This document shows, one piece after another, positions 17,611 to 26,512 of a stretch of 64,000 nucleotides of DNA. The position numbers and the translations under genes were made by a program. The first letter of the stretch is position 1, and each line of letters begins with the position of its first letter. Origin of the DNA: Gramella sp. AN32 (lineage in GTDB: Bacteria > Bacteroidota > Bacteroidia > Flavobacteriales > Flavobacteriaceae). The DNA is taken from positions 310,001 to 374,000 of the forward strand of contig NZ_QEYO01000002.1 in assembly GCF_023718305.1 (NCBI RefSeq), written 5' to 3'. The notes below the pieces were generated by a model. It was not told the origin of the DNA. It made no database searches and worked only from the letters and a program-made list of their open reading frames with translations.

Positions 17611-18000
17611 GTGAGTAAGATTGTAAATTTTAAAGATCTTGAAATTTGGCAGAAAGCCAGGGATATTTGTATCGAAGTTTATAAAATTCGTGAGAAAAGC
17701 CAGCTAAAGACCGATTATAGGCTCTATGACCAAATTAATGCAGCTTCAGGTTCGATAATGGATAATATAGCTGAAGGTTTTGAAAGAAACGGAAATAAAG
17801 AATTTGTTCAATTTCTTTCCATAGCAAAAGCCTCGTGTGGCGAGACACGTTCGCAATTATATAGGGTATTGGATCGGAAATATATAAATGAAGAAGAATT
17901 TAATACGTTGTTGAATAAGTTAAAAAATCTAAGTATGCAGATAGGTGGTTTTATGAATTATCTGCAGAAAAGCGATTTTAAAGGAAGCAAGTTCAAATAA
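17611..18000 (+). CDS. Four-helix-bundle protein (S23 / 23S rRNA intervening-sequence protein family)
   Basis: 129 residues from a GTG start. The opening FKDLEIWQKARDI and the segment GSIMDNIAEGFERNGNKEF are hallmarks of the TIGR02436 four-helix-bundle family. Members were first found inside 23S rRNA intervening sequences, are common as lone genes in Bacteroidota, and are structurally related to the Avd accessory proteins of diversity-generating retroelements. No rRNA or reverse transcriptase is nearby. It interrupts sufA-sufB, flanked by AT-rich imperfect repeats of the TTTTGAATT type, which suggests an insertion. Function is unknown. Confidence 0.88.
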   Translation: MSKIVNFKDLEIWQKARDICIEVYKIREKSQLKTDYRLYDQINAASGSIMDNIAEGFERNGNKEFVQFLSIAKASCGETRSQLYRVLDRKYINEEEFNTLLNKLKNLSMQIGGFMNYLQKSDFKGSKFK

Positions 18001-18036
18001 TTTTGAATTTGGAACCAGGAATTTTGAATTGAGATT

Positions 18037-19482
18037 ATGGCATATACTGAAGACGATTTAAAGAAAGAGCTCGAGACCAAAGAGTATGAGTATGGATTTT
18101 ATACCGATATAGAGTATGATACTTTTCCTGTTGGTTTAAATGAAGACATCGTTAGGGCGATTTCTAAAAAGAAAAATGAGCCGCAATGGATGACAGATTG
18201 GAGGCTTGAAGCTTACCGGGCATGGGAAAAAATGGAAGAGCCGGAATGGGCGAATGTGAAATATAAAAAACCTGATTTTCAGAGTATTTCTTATTATTCT
18301 GCACCCAATAAAAAACCGAAATTGGATAGTTTGGATGAAGTAGATCCGGAATTGCTGGATACCTTCAAAAAGCTTGGAATTTCTCTGGACGAGCAAAAAA
18401 TGCTTGCCGGGGTTGCGGTAGACGTGGTAATGGATTCCGTTTCAGTAACTACCACGTTCAAAAAAACCCTTGCGGAAAAAGGGATTATCTTCTGTTCCAT
18501 TTCTGAAGCGATTCAGGAACATCCGGAGCTGGTAAAAAAATATTTAGGAACTGTGGTTCCACAAAGGGATAATTTCTACGCCTCTTTGAATTCGGCTGTT
18601 TTTAGCGATGGATCTTTCTGTTATATCCCGAAAGGTGTACGTTGTCCTATGGAACTTTCAACCTATTTCAGGATCAACCAGGCAGGAACCGGCCAGTTTG
18701 AAAGAACCTTGGTGATTGCAGATGCCGGGAGTTATGTGAGCTACCTTGAAGGTTGTACGGCTCCTTCCCGTGATGAAAATCAGTTACACGCCGCGGTGGT
18801 CGAATTGATCGCTTTAGACGATTCTGAAATTAAATACAGCACCGTTCAAAACTGGTATCCGGGAAATAAAGAAGGAAAAGGTGGTGTTTACAATTTCGTT
18901 ACTAAGAGAGGTATTTGCGAGAAAAACGCAAAAATTTCCTGGACGCAGGTGGAAACCGGTTCTGCGGTAACCTGGAAATATCCAAGTTGTATTTTAAAAG
19001 GGGATAATTCAGTTGGTGAATTCTATTCTATTGCGGTCACCAATAATTACCAGCAGGCAGATACGGGCACGAAAATGATCCATTTAGGAAAGAACACGAA
19101 AAGCACGATTATCTCCAAAGGTATTTCCGCAGGAAAATCCCAAAATTCCTATCGAGGGTTGGTTCAGATAAATAAAAGAGCCGAAAATGCGCGGAATTTT
19201 TCCCAGTGTGATTCCCTCTTAATGGGAAATAAATGCGGTGCGCATACTTTCCCCTATATCGAGGTTAAGAATAAATCGGCTCAGGTAGAGCATGAGGCTA
19301 CGACCAGCAAGATTGGGGAAGACCAGATCTTTTATTGCAACCAGCGGGGGATCGATACGGAAAAAGCAATTGCGTTGATCGTAAATGGATTCAGTAAAGA
19401 AGTATTGAATAAACTGCCTATGGAATTTGCCGTAGAAGCTCAAAAATTACTGGAAATTTCATTAGAAGGTTCCGTAGGATAA
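18037..19482 (+). CDS. sufB: Fe-S cluster assembly scaffold SufB
   Basis: 481 residues, normal length. It forms the SufBC2D scaffold on which clusters are built from SufS/SufE sulfur. Recognised by the [21 protein letters not shown] segment region, the core beta-helix with [18 protein letters not shown], and [19 protein letters not shown]. The last holds the conserved Cys thought to accept sulfur or bind the cluster. It starts 36 bases after the four-helix-bundle gene, so co-transcription from the sufA promoter is likely. Confidence 0.97.
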   Translation: MAYTEDDLKKELETKEYEYGFYTDIEYDTFPVGLNEDIVRAISKKKNEPQWMTDWRLEAYRAWEKMEEPEWANVKYKKPDFQSISYYSAPNKKPKLDSLDEVDPELLDTFKKLGISLDEQKMLAGVAVDVVMDSVSVTTTFKKTLAEKGIIFCSISEAIQEHPELVKKYLGTVVPQRDNFYASLNSAVFSDGSFCYIPKGVRCPMELSTYFRINQAGTGQFERTLVIADAGSYVSYLEGCTAPSRDENQLHAAVVELIALDDSEIKYSTVQNWYPGNKEGKGGVYNFVTKRGICEKNAKISWTQVETGSAVTWKYPSCILKGDNSVGEFYSIAVTNNYQQADTGTKMIHLGKNTKSTIISKGISAGKSQNSYRGLVQINKRAENARNFSQCDSLLMGNKCGAHTFPYIEVKNKSAQVEHEATTSKIGEDQIFYCNQRGIDTEKAIALIVNGFSKEVLNKLPMEFAVEAQKLLEISLEGSVG

Positions 19483-19497
19483 TTGAGAATTAAAGTG

Positions 19498-19890
19498 ATG
19501 AAAAATTTCCTTTACATTTTACTGCTTGCCTTTTCAGTTATATCCTGTCAAGATGATGATCGCAAAGAATTAATGGCTCAACCAGAGGCTGAAGAGGTGG
19601 TAGATAGTATTCAGATACTTGAAGGTGGCTTTGTATATGTTGCCGATGCTGCGGTTTTACGCGGAAAGGATTTTGTTTACGGGGTTAAACTCGATTCTAT
19701 TTCAAAAATTTTGGCTGAGGATATTGAAAAATTTAAAGAAGATGATTTTGATATGGTTCCGGTAAAAGTCAAAGCTGAAATCATGAAAAACAAAGGATTG
19801 GAAGGCTGGAATGAAATTATTAAAATACTGGAAATTATAGAAATCCCAAAAGGTGCGGGATTTTCAGAAAATATTGAAAACGAAGAATAA
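19498..19890 (+). CDS. Small lipoprotein between sufB and sufC, unknown function
   Basis: 130 residues from the ATG at 19498; an in-frame TTG at 19483 directly after sufB is less likely because the signal peptide starts at the ATG. Lipobox SVISC with Cys17, then an acidic linker and a compact domain (GGFVYVADAAVLRGKDFVYGVKL). No family recognised. It begins 15 bases after sufB and is followed 41 bases later by sufC, so it is embedded in the operon although predicted to be membrane-anchored outside the cytosol. Confidence 0.75.
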   Translation: MKNFLYILLLAFSVISCQDDDRKELMAQPEAEEVVDSIQILEGGFVYVADAAVLRGKDFVYGVKLDSISKILAEDIEKFKEDDFDMVPVKVKAEIMKNKGLEGWNEIIKILEIIEIPKGAGFSENIENEE

Positions 19891-19931
19891 ATAATTTGAT
19901 CTGTATTTCGACAGATTTAGAATTTTGATAC

Positions 19932-20684
19932 ATGCTTAAAATAAAAAATTTACACGCTCAAATTGAAGATAAAGAAATCTTAAAGGGAATTGATCTGGAG
20001 ATTAACGCCGGAGAAGTTCATGCGATCATGGGACCTAATGGTTCCGGGAAAAGCACCTTGTCCTCTGTAATTGCAGGAAAAGAAGAATTTGAAGTTACCC
20101 AGGGTGAGATCCTTTTTGAAGGTGAAGAGCTTAACGATATAGATCCTGAGGTAAGAGCGCATAAAGGAGTGTTTTTATCCTTTCAGTATCCGGTAGAAAT
20201 TCCCGGAGTTTCTGTAACCAATTTTATTAAGACGGCGATCAATGCGAAGCGAAAAGCTCATGGAGAGAACGACATGCCGGCAAGTGAGATGTTAAAGCTC
20301 ATTCGGGAAAAATCTGAAATGCTGGAGATAGATCGCAAGTTTTTATCAAGATCTTTAAATACCGGGTTTTCCGGAGGGGAGAAAAAGAGAAATGAAATTT
20401 TCCAAATGGCCATGCTGGAACCAAAACTGGCTATTCTCGATGAAACCGATTCCGGTCTGGATATAGATGCCTTGCAGGTGGTGGCCAAAGGGGTGAATAA
20501 ATTACGTCGTAAAGACAACGCGGTACTTTTAATTACGCATTACCAGCGACTGCTGAATTATATCGTTCCAGATTATGTTCACGTAATGATAGATGGAAAG
20601 ATTGTAAAATCTGGCGGAAAAGAGCTTGCGCACGAACTTGAAGAAAGAGGTTACGACTGGATAAAAGCGGAGAAAACAGTTTAA
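19932..20684 (+). CDS. sufC: Fe-S cluster assembly ATPase SufC
   Basis: 250 residues of an ABC-type ATPase that works in the cytosol with SufB and SufD. Walker A GPNGSGKST begins at residue 34. The modified signature FSGGEKKRNEI, the Walker B/D-loop LAILDETDSGLD with its typical extra residues, and the switch His in LITHYQR are all present. ATP hydrolysis drives conformational change in the scaffold. Confidence 0.97.
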   Translation: MLKIKNLHAQIEDKEILKGIDLEINAGEVHAIMGPNGSGKSTLSSVIAGKEEFEVTQGEILFEGEELNDIDPEVRAHKGVFLSFQYPVEIPGVSVTNFIKTAINAKRKAHGENDMPASEMLKLIREKSEMLEIDRKFLSRSLNTGFSGGEKKRNEIFQMAMLEPKLAILDETDSGLDIDALQVVAKGVNKLRRKDNAVLLITHYQRLLNYIVPDYVHVMIDGKIVKSGGKELAHELEERGYDWIKAEKTV

Positions 20685-20895
20685 TCAATTTGAGAATTTG
20701 AAAATTCATCAATTTGAAATTTTACTAATTGAAAAGCTAACCGGGCTCTATTTTAGAAGGCGGAAAATAAAAGTAGGAGTAATTAGATGAAATGTAGAAA
20801 GGTAAAATGTTAGGGACAAGCCCCGAATAAGGCACTTTGAATCATTTCTTCCCCACTTTAAACTTGCAAACCTTCAACTTTAAACTTAAAAAATA

Positions 20896-22209
20896 ATGGA
20901 ATTAAAGGATAAACTCATAACATCATTTCTTGCTTTTGAAGAAGATCTCGATCCGGATAACGGTATTTATGATCTTAGGAATGAAGCGATAAAGAATTTT
21001 GAAAATATCGGTTTTCCAAACCGAAAGAATGAAGACTGGAAATACACATCTTTAAATTCAATTTTAAAGCACGATTATAGTGTTTTTCCGAAGAAAGAGG
21101 ATGTACTGGAATATCGTGATATCAAGAAATATCTTATCCACGATATCGATACCTATGATCTGGTTTTTATCGACGGAATTTTTTCTTCGCATCTTTCCCA
21201 AACCACACACGATAAGATCGATGTTTGTTTGATGTCTTCCGCTTTGACCAAACCAAAATACAAGCCGGTTATTGAAAATTATTTCAATAAGATCGCACCA
21301 AAGTCTGGTTTAAATTCTTTGAATACTGCTTTCGCCCGTGAAGGTGCGTTCATCCATATTCATAAAAATTTACAGGTAGATAAGCCCATTCAAATCATCA
21401 ATTTTGCTACTGGAAACGAAACCTCATTATTGCTACAACCAAGAAATTTAGTGGTAGTAGACGAGAATAGTCATGTTCAGATCATCGAAAGGAACCAGAG
21501 TTTGACAGATCATCCTGTACTTACCAATTCGGTTACTGAAATTTTCGCTGATCGCCGGGCGATTGTGGATTATTATAAGATCCAAAATGATAAACTTTCA
21601 GCTTCCTTAATCGATAATACTTATATTGAACAGAAGTCGGAAAGCAATGTGTCTGTACATACTTTTTCTTTCGGTGGAAATCTTACCCGAAATAATCTTC
21701 ATTTTTACCAGAGGGGAGAGCGGATCGATTCTACGCTTAAAGGGGTCACGATTATTGAAGGAAAACAGCACGTAGACCATAATACCCTTGTTCATCATAT
21801 TGAACCAAACTGCGAAAGCCACCAGGATTATAAAGGAATTTTCGACGATAAGTCCACTGGAGTTTTCAATGGAAAAGTGGTAGTGGAGAAAGAGGCACAA
21901 AAAACAAATGCCTACCAGGCCAATAATAATATTCTGGCAGATGATAATGCAACTATTAATTCAAAACCTCAATTAGAGATTTTTGCAGATGATGTGCGTT
22001 GCAGCCATGGATGTACGATTGGGCAGTTAGATAAAGAAGCACTTTTCTATCTTCAGTCAAGAGGAATTCCGCTTAAAGAAGCCCGCGGATTATTGATGTA
22101 TGCTTTTGCCAACAACGTTCTGGAAAGTGTAAAAATTCCGGAAGTTAAAAAACGCATCAATAAACTGATCGCTACCAAACTTGAGGTAGAACTGGGATTT
22201 AATCTTTAA
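20896..22209 (+). CDS. sufD: Fe-S cluster assembly protein SufD
   Basis: 437 residues, paralogue and partner of SufB in the scaffold. The N-terminal NRKNEDWKYTSL motif and the C-terminal DDVRCSHGCTIGQLDKEALFYL region define the family; the His in this region is thought to help cluster formation. The gap of 211 bases after sufC is unusually long for the operon. It contains AT-rich repeats (TCAATTTGA at 20685 and 20709, ACTTTAAACTT at 20855 and 20877) but no gene. Confidence 0.95.
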   Translation: MELKDKLITSFLAFEEDLDPDNGIYDLRNEAIKNFENIGFPNRKNEDWKYTSLNSILKHDYSVFPKKEDVLEYRDIKKYLIHDIDTYDLVFIDGIFSSHLSQTTHDKIDVCLMSSALTKPKYKPVIENYFNKIAPKSGLNSLNTAFAREGAFIHIHKNLQVDKPIQIINFATGNETSLLLQPRNLVVVDENSHVQIIERNQSLTDHPVLTNSVTEIFADRRAIVDYYKIQNDKLSASLIDNTYIEQKSESNVSVHTFSFGGNLTRNNLHFYQRGERIDSTLKGVTIIEGKQHVDHNTLVHHIEPNCESHQDYKGIFDDKSTGVFNGKVVVEKEAQKTNAYQANNNILADDNATINSKPQLEIFADDVRCSHGCTIGQLDKEALFYLQSRGIPLKEARGLLMYAFANNVLESVKIPEVKKRINKLIATKLEVELGFNL

Positions 22210-22224
22210 TTAAAAATTTTAAGG

Positions 22225-23463
22225 ATGAGCCAGCAAATTCAAAATATAACTTTCGACGTAGAGAAAATTCGAAAAGATTTTCCAATCCTGAAAAGGAAAG
22301 TGAACGGCTATCCCTTAGCATATTTCGATAATGCTGCTACCTCGCAAACACCTATCCCGGTGATGGATGCGATTGTAGATTATTATTCCAATTACAACGC
22401 GAATATCCATCGCGGTGTGCACGCGCTTTCACAGGAAGCTACAGATAAATATGAGGGAGCCCGAATAAAGATCCAAAAGCATTTTAATGCGGAAAAGGCT
22501 CATGAGATCATTTTTACTTCAGGAACTACCCATGGAATAAATCTCGTGGCAAATGGTTTTGGAAAATTTCTGAAAAAAGGTGATGAAATTATAGTTTCAG
22601 CCCTGGAACATCATTCCAACATTGTTCCCTGGCAAATGCTTTGCGAAAGGACAGGCGCTGTGCTGAAAGTGATTCCCATGGATTTAAATGGGGAATTGGT
22701 CTATTCAGAATTTGAAAAACTGGTGAATGAAAAAACCAAAGTAGTTTTCTGTAATCATGTTTCCAATGCGCTGGGAACAGTAAATCCTATTGAGAAGATC
22801 ATTAAAAAAGCACATAGTGTTGGTGCTGCTGTTTTAATAGATGGAGCTCAGGCCGCACCTCATATAAAAGCAGATGTTCAGGCCCTGGATGCGGACTTTT
22901 ATGTGGTTTCTGCGCATAAAATGTGTGGGCCAACCGGTGTAGGTATTTTATACGGAAAAGAGCAGTGGTTGCAAAAATTACCACCCTATCAGGGTGGAGG
23001 TGAAATGATCGCAACCGTAAATTTTGAAAAAACCACTTATGCGGGCCTTCCCCATAAATTTGAAGCCGGAACGCCAAATATTTGTGGCGGGATCGCCTTT
23101 GGTGCGGCCTTAGATTATATGAACCAAATTGGTTTCGATCAAATAGCAGAATTTGAGCACGAGCTTTTGTTGTATGCCACCAAAAAATTAAAGGAAATCG
23201 AGGGAATGAAAATTTACGGCGAAGCTGCGGAAAAAACAGCGGTGATTTCCTTCAATATTGAAGGATTACATCCTTACGACATTGGAACCTTGCTGGATAA
23301 AATGGGCATCGCCGTTAGAACTGGACATCATTGTGCCCAGCCTGTTATGGATTTCTTTAAAATTCCCGGTACTGTTAGGGCTTCTTTTGCTTTTTATAAT
23401 ACGTTCGAGGAAATCGATCGATTGGTTGAAGGAGTGAAAAAGGCTAAAATGATGCTGCAATAA
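22225..23463 (+). CDS. sufS: Cysteine desulfurase SufS
   Basis: 412 residues, class II NifS-like PLP enzyme. It takes sulfur from L-cysteine and hands it to SufE. The PLP lysine is K232 in SAHKMCGPTG, the PLP-stacking His lies in ALEHHSN, and the persulfide Cys is C370 in RTGHHCAQP. The short active-site loop is typical of SufS. It starts 15 bases after sufD. Confidence 0.97.
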   Translation: MSQQIQNITFDVEKIRKDFPILKRKVNGYPLAYFDNAATSQTPIPVMDAIVDYYSNYNANIHRGVHALSQEATDKYEGARIKIQKHFNAEKAHEIIFTSGTTHGINLVANGFGKFLKKGDEIIVSALEHHSNIVPWQMLCERTGAVLKVIPMDLNGELVYSEFEKLVNEKTKVVFCNHVSNALGTVNPIEKIIKKAHSVGAAVLIDGAQAAPHIKADVQALDADFYVVSAHKMCGPTGVGILYGKEQWLQKLPPYQGGGEMIATVNFEKTTYAGLPHKFEAGTPNICGGIAFGAALDYMNQIGFDQIAEFEHELLLYATKKLKEIEGMKIYGEAAEKTAVISFNIEGLHPYDIGTLLDKMGIAVRTGHHCAQPVMDFFKIPGTVRASFAFYNTFEEIDRLVEGVKKAKMMLQ

Positions 23464-23522
23464 TTTTAGATCATTCTTTTTTGCATTTGTTTATCTTTAC
23501 TAGGCTTATAAAACGTATAGTA

Positions 23523-23732
23523 ATGCATGATCTCTCCGCAGGTTTAATTATATGGCAACTCATGACCCTCTTTTTAGTTGGATTATGGATTTACACATTG
23601 GTTGATGTTGCCAGATATGAATTCAAAGATAATCTAAAACTATTGTGGGTTGTAGTTGTACTTTTCATTCCTTTTTTTGGAATGCTTCTCTACTGGACTA
23701 TTGGAAAGAACCATAAAATAATTCAAAACTAA
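23523..23732 (+). CDS. Small two-helix membrane protein with PLDc_N domain
   Basis: 69 residues from the ATG at 23523; an upstream in-frame TTG at 23481 is disfavoured because a promoter-like TATCTTTA lies between the two. Two hydrophobic helices (LIIWQLMTLFLVGLWIYTLV and LLWVVVVLFIPFFGMLLYW) with YEFKDN between them and a C-terminal IGK match the PLDc_N type seen before cardiolipin synthases. Here it occurs alone. Role unknown. Confidence 0.75.
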   Translation: MHDLSAGLIIWQLMTLFLVGLWIYTLVDVARYEFKDNLKLLWVVVVLFIPFFGMLLYWTIGKNHKIIQN

Positions 23733-23735
23733 CTC

Positions 23736-24167
23736 ATGAAGTATTTTTTCATTTCATACCTGTTTATATTGATGACTATTAATTGCGGAACGTTCCAGGA
23801 TAAGGAGACTATTGAATTTGTGAAATACGAAACCTTTACCCGGGGTTCCACCACTAATATTTCAGTACATCCAAATTCCATACAGGTAAAAAAAGCCGGG
23901 ATGCAAACTTCAGAATATACCGAAGAAATTTCCGTAAAACAATGGAAAGAGGTTTTAGCTGCTATGGAAGATATTGAAATCTCAAGTATCGGCAGGTTAG
24001 AAACTTCTACAGAAGACAGTTCCCGTGATGCGGCGGCACAGGCGGTATTAAGTATCAAAAAAAATGATTCGGTTTATATAACCAGTCAGTTTGATGATGG
24101 GAATGCGCCGAAAGCCGTAAAACCATTGGTGGAAGCTATCTTAAGATTGGCAGAAAATGTTGAATAG
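23736..24167 (+). CDS. Putative lipoprotein, unknown function
   Basis: 143 residues with a hydrophobic leader and Cys17 in LMTINCGTF. The residue before Cys is Asn, which is unusual for a lipobox, so lipidation is uncertain. The mature part is short and polar, with KQWKEVLAAMEDIEISSIGRL and a C-terminal helix. No family recognised. Only three bases after the preceding gene, so probably co-transcribed with it. It ends just where the sufE promoter begins. Confidence 0.7.
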   Translation: MKYFFISYLFILMTINCGTFQDKETIEFVKYETFTRGSTTNISVHPNSIQVKKAGMQTSEYTEEISVKQWKEVLAAMEDIEISSIGRLETSTEDSSRDAAAQAVLSIKKNDSVYITSQFDDGNAPKAVKPLVEAILRLAENVE

Positions 24168-24190
24168 TGCAGGTTGTTATTGTACTTTTG
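24160..24190 (+). promoter_or_regulatory. Internal promoter before sufE
   Basis: TTG (24160-24162), 20-base spacer, and perfect -7 box TACTTTTG (24183-24190). The start near 24195 is about 10 bases before the sufE ATG. It would allow sufE and the following genes to be transcribed apart from sufA-sufS. Confidence 0.65.
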
Positions 24191-24204
24191 CATAAAATTG
24201 AAGT

Positions 24205-24627
24205 ATGACGATCAAGGAAAAACAGCAGGAAGTTATTGAGGAATTCGAGATGTTCGAAGACTGGATGCAGCGATATGAATATATGATCGAATTGGGAAAA
24301 TCCCTGCCTCTGATTGATGAAAAATATAAAACCGATGATAACCTGATAAAAGGCTGCCAGAGTAGGGTTTGGGTACATGCTGAATTGGAGGGTGATCAAC
24401 TCGCCTTTACGGCAGATAGTGATGCGATTATTACCAAAGGGATCGTTGCTATTTTAATTCGGGTTTTTTCCAATCAGCATCCTTCAGAAATTATTGAAGC
24501 TGACACCTCTTTTATTGATGAAATCGGACTGAAGGAGCACTTGTCTCCAACCAGGGCAAATGGCTTAGTGAGCATGATTAAACAGCTTAAAATGTATGCA
24601 ATCGCATACCAAACGCAATTAAATTAA
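24205..24627 (+). CDS. sufE: Sulfur acceptor SufE
   Basis: 140 residues. It accepts persulfide sulfur from SufS on C51 (LIKGCQSRVWV) and delivers it to SufB. Family length and the conserved LPTRANGL-like region (SPTRANGLVSMI) agree. It lies four genes downstream of sufS behind its own promoter, one base before the MIP18-type gene. Confidence 0.95.
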   Translation: MTIKEKQQEVIEEFEMFEDWMQRYEYMIELGKSLPLIDEKYKTDDNLIKGCQSRVWVHAELEGDQLAFTADSDAIITKGIVAILIRVFSNQHPSEIIEADTSFIDEIGLKEHLSPTRANGLVSMIKQLKMYAIAYQTQLN

Positions 24628-24628
24628 G

Positions 24629-24952
24629 ATGGAAGAAGAAATAAATACTCAGGAACTTGGTGAAAAGATCGTTAAGGTTTTAAAAACCATTTATGATCCA
24701 GAAATTCCTGTAGACATATACGAACTGGGATTAATTTATGATGTGATGGTAAGTACAGATCATGATGTAAAAATCTTAATGACCTTAACCACGCCTAACT
24801 GTCCCGTAGCTGAAACCTTACCTCTTGAAGTCGAAGAAAAAGTAAAATCTGTGGATATGGTAAAGGATGCTGAAGTAGAGATTACTTTTGATCCCCCATG
24901 GAGCCAGGATCTTATGAGTGAAGAAGCTAAACTTGAACTGGGACTACTCTAA
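24629..24952 (+). CDS. MIP18/DUF59 Fe-S assembly factor (SufT-like)
   Basis: 107 residues. DPEIPVDIYELGLIYDV and LTTPNCPVAE (C58) are the hallmarks of the DUF59 family, which helps cluster maturation or targeting. In Bacteroidota this gene is usually called 'SUF system Fe-S cluster assembly protein'. It starts one base after sufE, so the pair is surely co-expressed. The symbol sufT is often used for related proteins but was not assigned. Confidence 0.92.
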   Translation: MEEEINTQELGEKIVKVLKTIYDPEIPVDIYELGLIYDVMVSTDHDVKILMTLTTPNCPVAETLPLEVEEKVKSVDMVKDAEVEITFDPPWSQDLMSEEAKLELGLL

Positions 24953-24963
24953 AATCACATTAG

Positions 24964-25479
24964 ATGGCTGAGGAAATTGTAAACAGAATAGCCAATAGTA
25001 AACTGGTTACCTTTAATCTTGAAGATTACTATCCCCCGGGACAAAGAATTGCATTTGATGTAAGCGACTGGTTACTGGAAGGATTTGTGTTGAGGGAAAA
25101 AGATTTCAGGGAAAGGGCATTAGAACATGACTGGAGCCAGTATGCCAATTCATTTGTTGCCTTGTATTGCTCTACTGATGCTATTGTGCCCGCCTGGGCA
25201 TATATGCTATTAACGTCCTATTTACAGCCATACAGCAAAAAGACGATCGTAGGCAATCTGGAAGATCTTGAAAGTCATTTATATCAGGAAATTATTGATA
25301 AAATGGATGTTTCGGGACTGCAGGGAAAACCGGTAATCGTAAAAGGCTGTGCTAATAAACCAATTCCGAAAAATGCCTATTTATTTCTAATCAATAAACT
25401 GCAACCGGTTGTGGCCAGTCTCATGTATGGTGAAGCATGTTCATCGGTTCCCCTATACAAAAAATCAAAAAACAGATAA
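24964..25479 (+). CDS. DUF2480 family protein
   Basis: 171 residues, a Bacteroidota-restricted family of unknown role regularly found next to the suf genes. Recognisable by VSDWLLEGFVLREKDFR, YCSTDAIVPAWAYMLL and the C-terminal GKPVIVKGCANKPIPKNAYL. Conserved Cys residues (YCSTD, KGCANK) might bind metal or a cluster, but this is inference. Twelve bases separate it from the MIP18-type gene. Confidence 0.85.
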   Translation: MAEEIVNRIANSKLVTFNLEDYYPPGQRIAFDVSDWLLEGFVLREKDFRERALEHDWSQYANSFVALYCSTDAIVPAWAYMLLTSYLQPYSKKTIVGNLEDLESHLYQEIIDKMDVSGLQGKPVIVKGCANKPIPKNAYLFLINKLQPVVASLMYGEACSSVPLYKKSKNR

Positions 25480-25488
25480 TCAATAAAT

Positions 25489-26391
25489 ATGAGAAAAGCT
25501 TTACTCTTAATGTGTGCAATTTTAGTTGGAAATTTTGCCTTTGCACAGGAAGAAACATCCAAGGATTCGATACCTCCAAACGGATGGCATAAAGAAGGAA
25601 CTTTGCAGTTATTGTTAAACCAGTCTGCCTTTAACAAAGAATGGATCGGTGGTGGAACTTCAAGTATCGCCGGAAACCTTACTTTCAATTATGATTTTAA
25701 TTATCGCAAAGACGACTTTACCTGGGACAACAGGGTTTTGGCAAATTATGGTTTAACCAAGCTGAAGGAGAATGATTACGCTAGAAAAACAAGTGATAGG
25801 TTTGAATTGAATTCTATTGCAGGAAAGCAAATTCAGGAAACGAATTTCTATTATTCCTGGTTTTTAAATTTTAGAACCCAGTTCGCCAAAGGCTATGAAT
25901 TTTCTGAAGACCCCGATACCGGGGAAACTATTAGAACCGAAACCACGCACATCTTTTCCCCGGCCTATTTGCAAACAGGTCCCGGGATCATGTGGAAAAA
26001 GAATGACGATTTCATGGTGAATCTTGCGCCTGCAACAGCCAGGTTGATTATCGTAGATAAAGATTTCACCTCGGGCGCTGATTATAATGACGGGGATTAT
26101 TTTGGTGTGGACTCAGGTGAATCTACCAGATTTGAATTTGGGGCTTCCTTAACCGCACAGGCAGGTTTCGATCTTTGGGAAAATGTGAAAATGGAAAACT
26201 CCTTAAACCTGTATTCCAATTACCTGGAAAATCCGGGAAATGTAGATATTGATTATCTAATGAACCTGAATATGGGAATCAATAAATACCTTTCCGCAAA
26301 TCTGCTTTTTCAGGCGATCTATGATGATAATGCCGTAGCTGCATTTCAGATTCGGGAAGTTTTTGGATTAGGAATTAATGTAGAATTATAA
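25489..26391 (+). CDS. DUF3078 family outer-membrane-type protein
   Basis: 300 residues with a signal peptide ending at AFAQE. The rest is a chain of alternating amphipathic beta strands with aromatic ends (GGTSSIAGNLTFNYDFNY, WDNRVLANYGL, TNFYYSWFLNFRTQF). This suggests a beta barrel similar to other DUF3078 proteins of Bacteroidota. It is the last gene of the suf-linked block, followed by a clear terminator. Function unknown. Confidence 0.85.
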   Translation: MRKALLLMCAILVGNFAFAQEETSKDSIPPNGWHKEGTLQLLLNQSAFNKEWIGGGTSSIAGNLTFNYDFNYRKDDFTWDNRVLANYGLTKLKENDYARKTSDRFELNSIAGKQIQETNFYYSWFLNFRTQFAKGYEFSEDPDTGETIRTETTHIFSPAYLQTGPGIMWKKNDDFMVNLAPATARLIIVDKDFTSGADYNDGDYFGVDSGESTRFEFGASLTAQAGFDLWENVKMENSLNLYSNYLENPGNVDIDYLMNLNMGINKYLSANLLFQAIYDDNAVAAFQIREVFGLGINVEL

Positions 26392-26409
26392 ATTTCTGAA
26401 AAAATTTTA

Positions 26410-26442
26410 AAAATCCCGAATTAAAAAGATTCGGGATTTTTT
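26410..26442 (+). terminator. Intrinsic terminator ending the suf-linked gene block
   Basis: Stem AAAATCCCGAAT/ATTCGGGATTTT (26410-26421/26429-26440), seven-base loop, continued T run. Confidence 0.9.
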
Positions 26443-26475
26443 ATAGGTTAATTAAATGTTGAAATTAAAGCCTTT

Positions 26476-26507
26476 TTGAAGTGATAACGGTTGATTTCTT
26501 ACCTTTA
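26476..26507 (+). promoter_or_regulatory. hflX promoter
   Basis: TTG (26476-26478), 21-base spacer, TACCTTTA (26500-26507), one base off consensus. The start would fall at 26511-26513, on or next to the ATG, so the transcript may be leaderless. Confidence 0.5.
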
Positions 26508-26512
26508 CTTTT

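Noticed and set aside
17611-18000. Remnant of a 23S rRNA intervening sequence or of a diversity-generating retroelement
   Set aside because: No rRNA, reverse transcriptase or template repeat is nearby.
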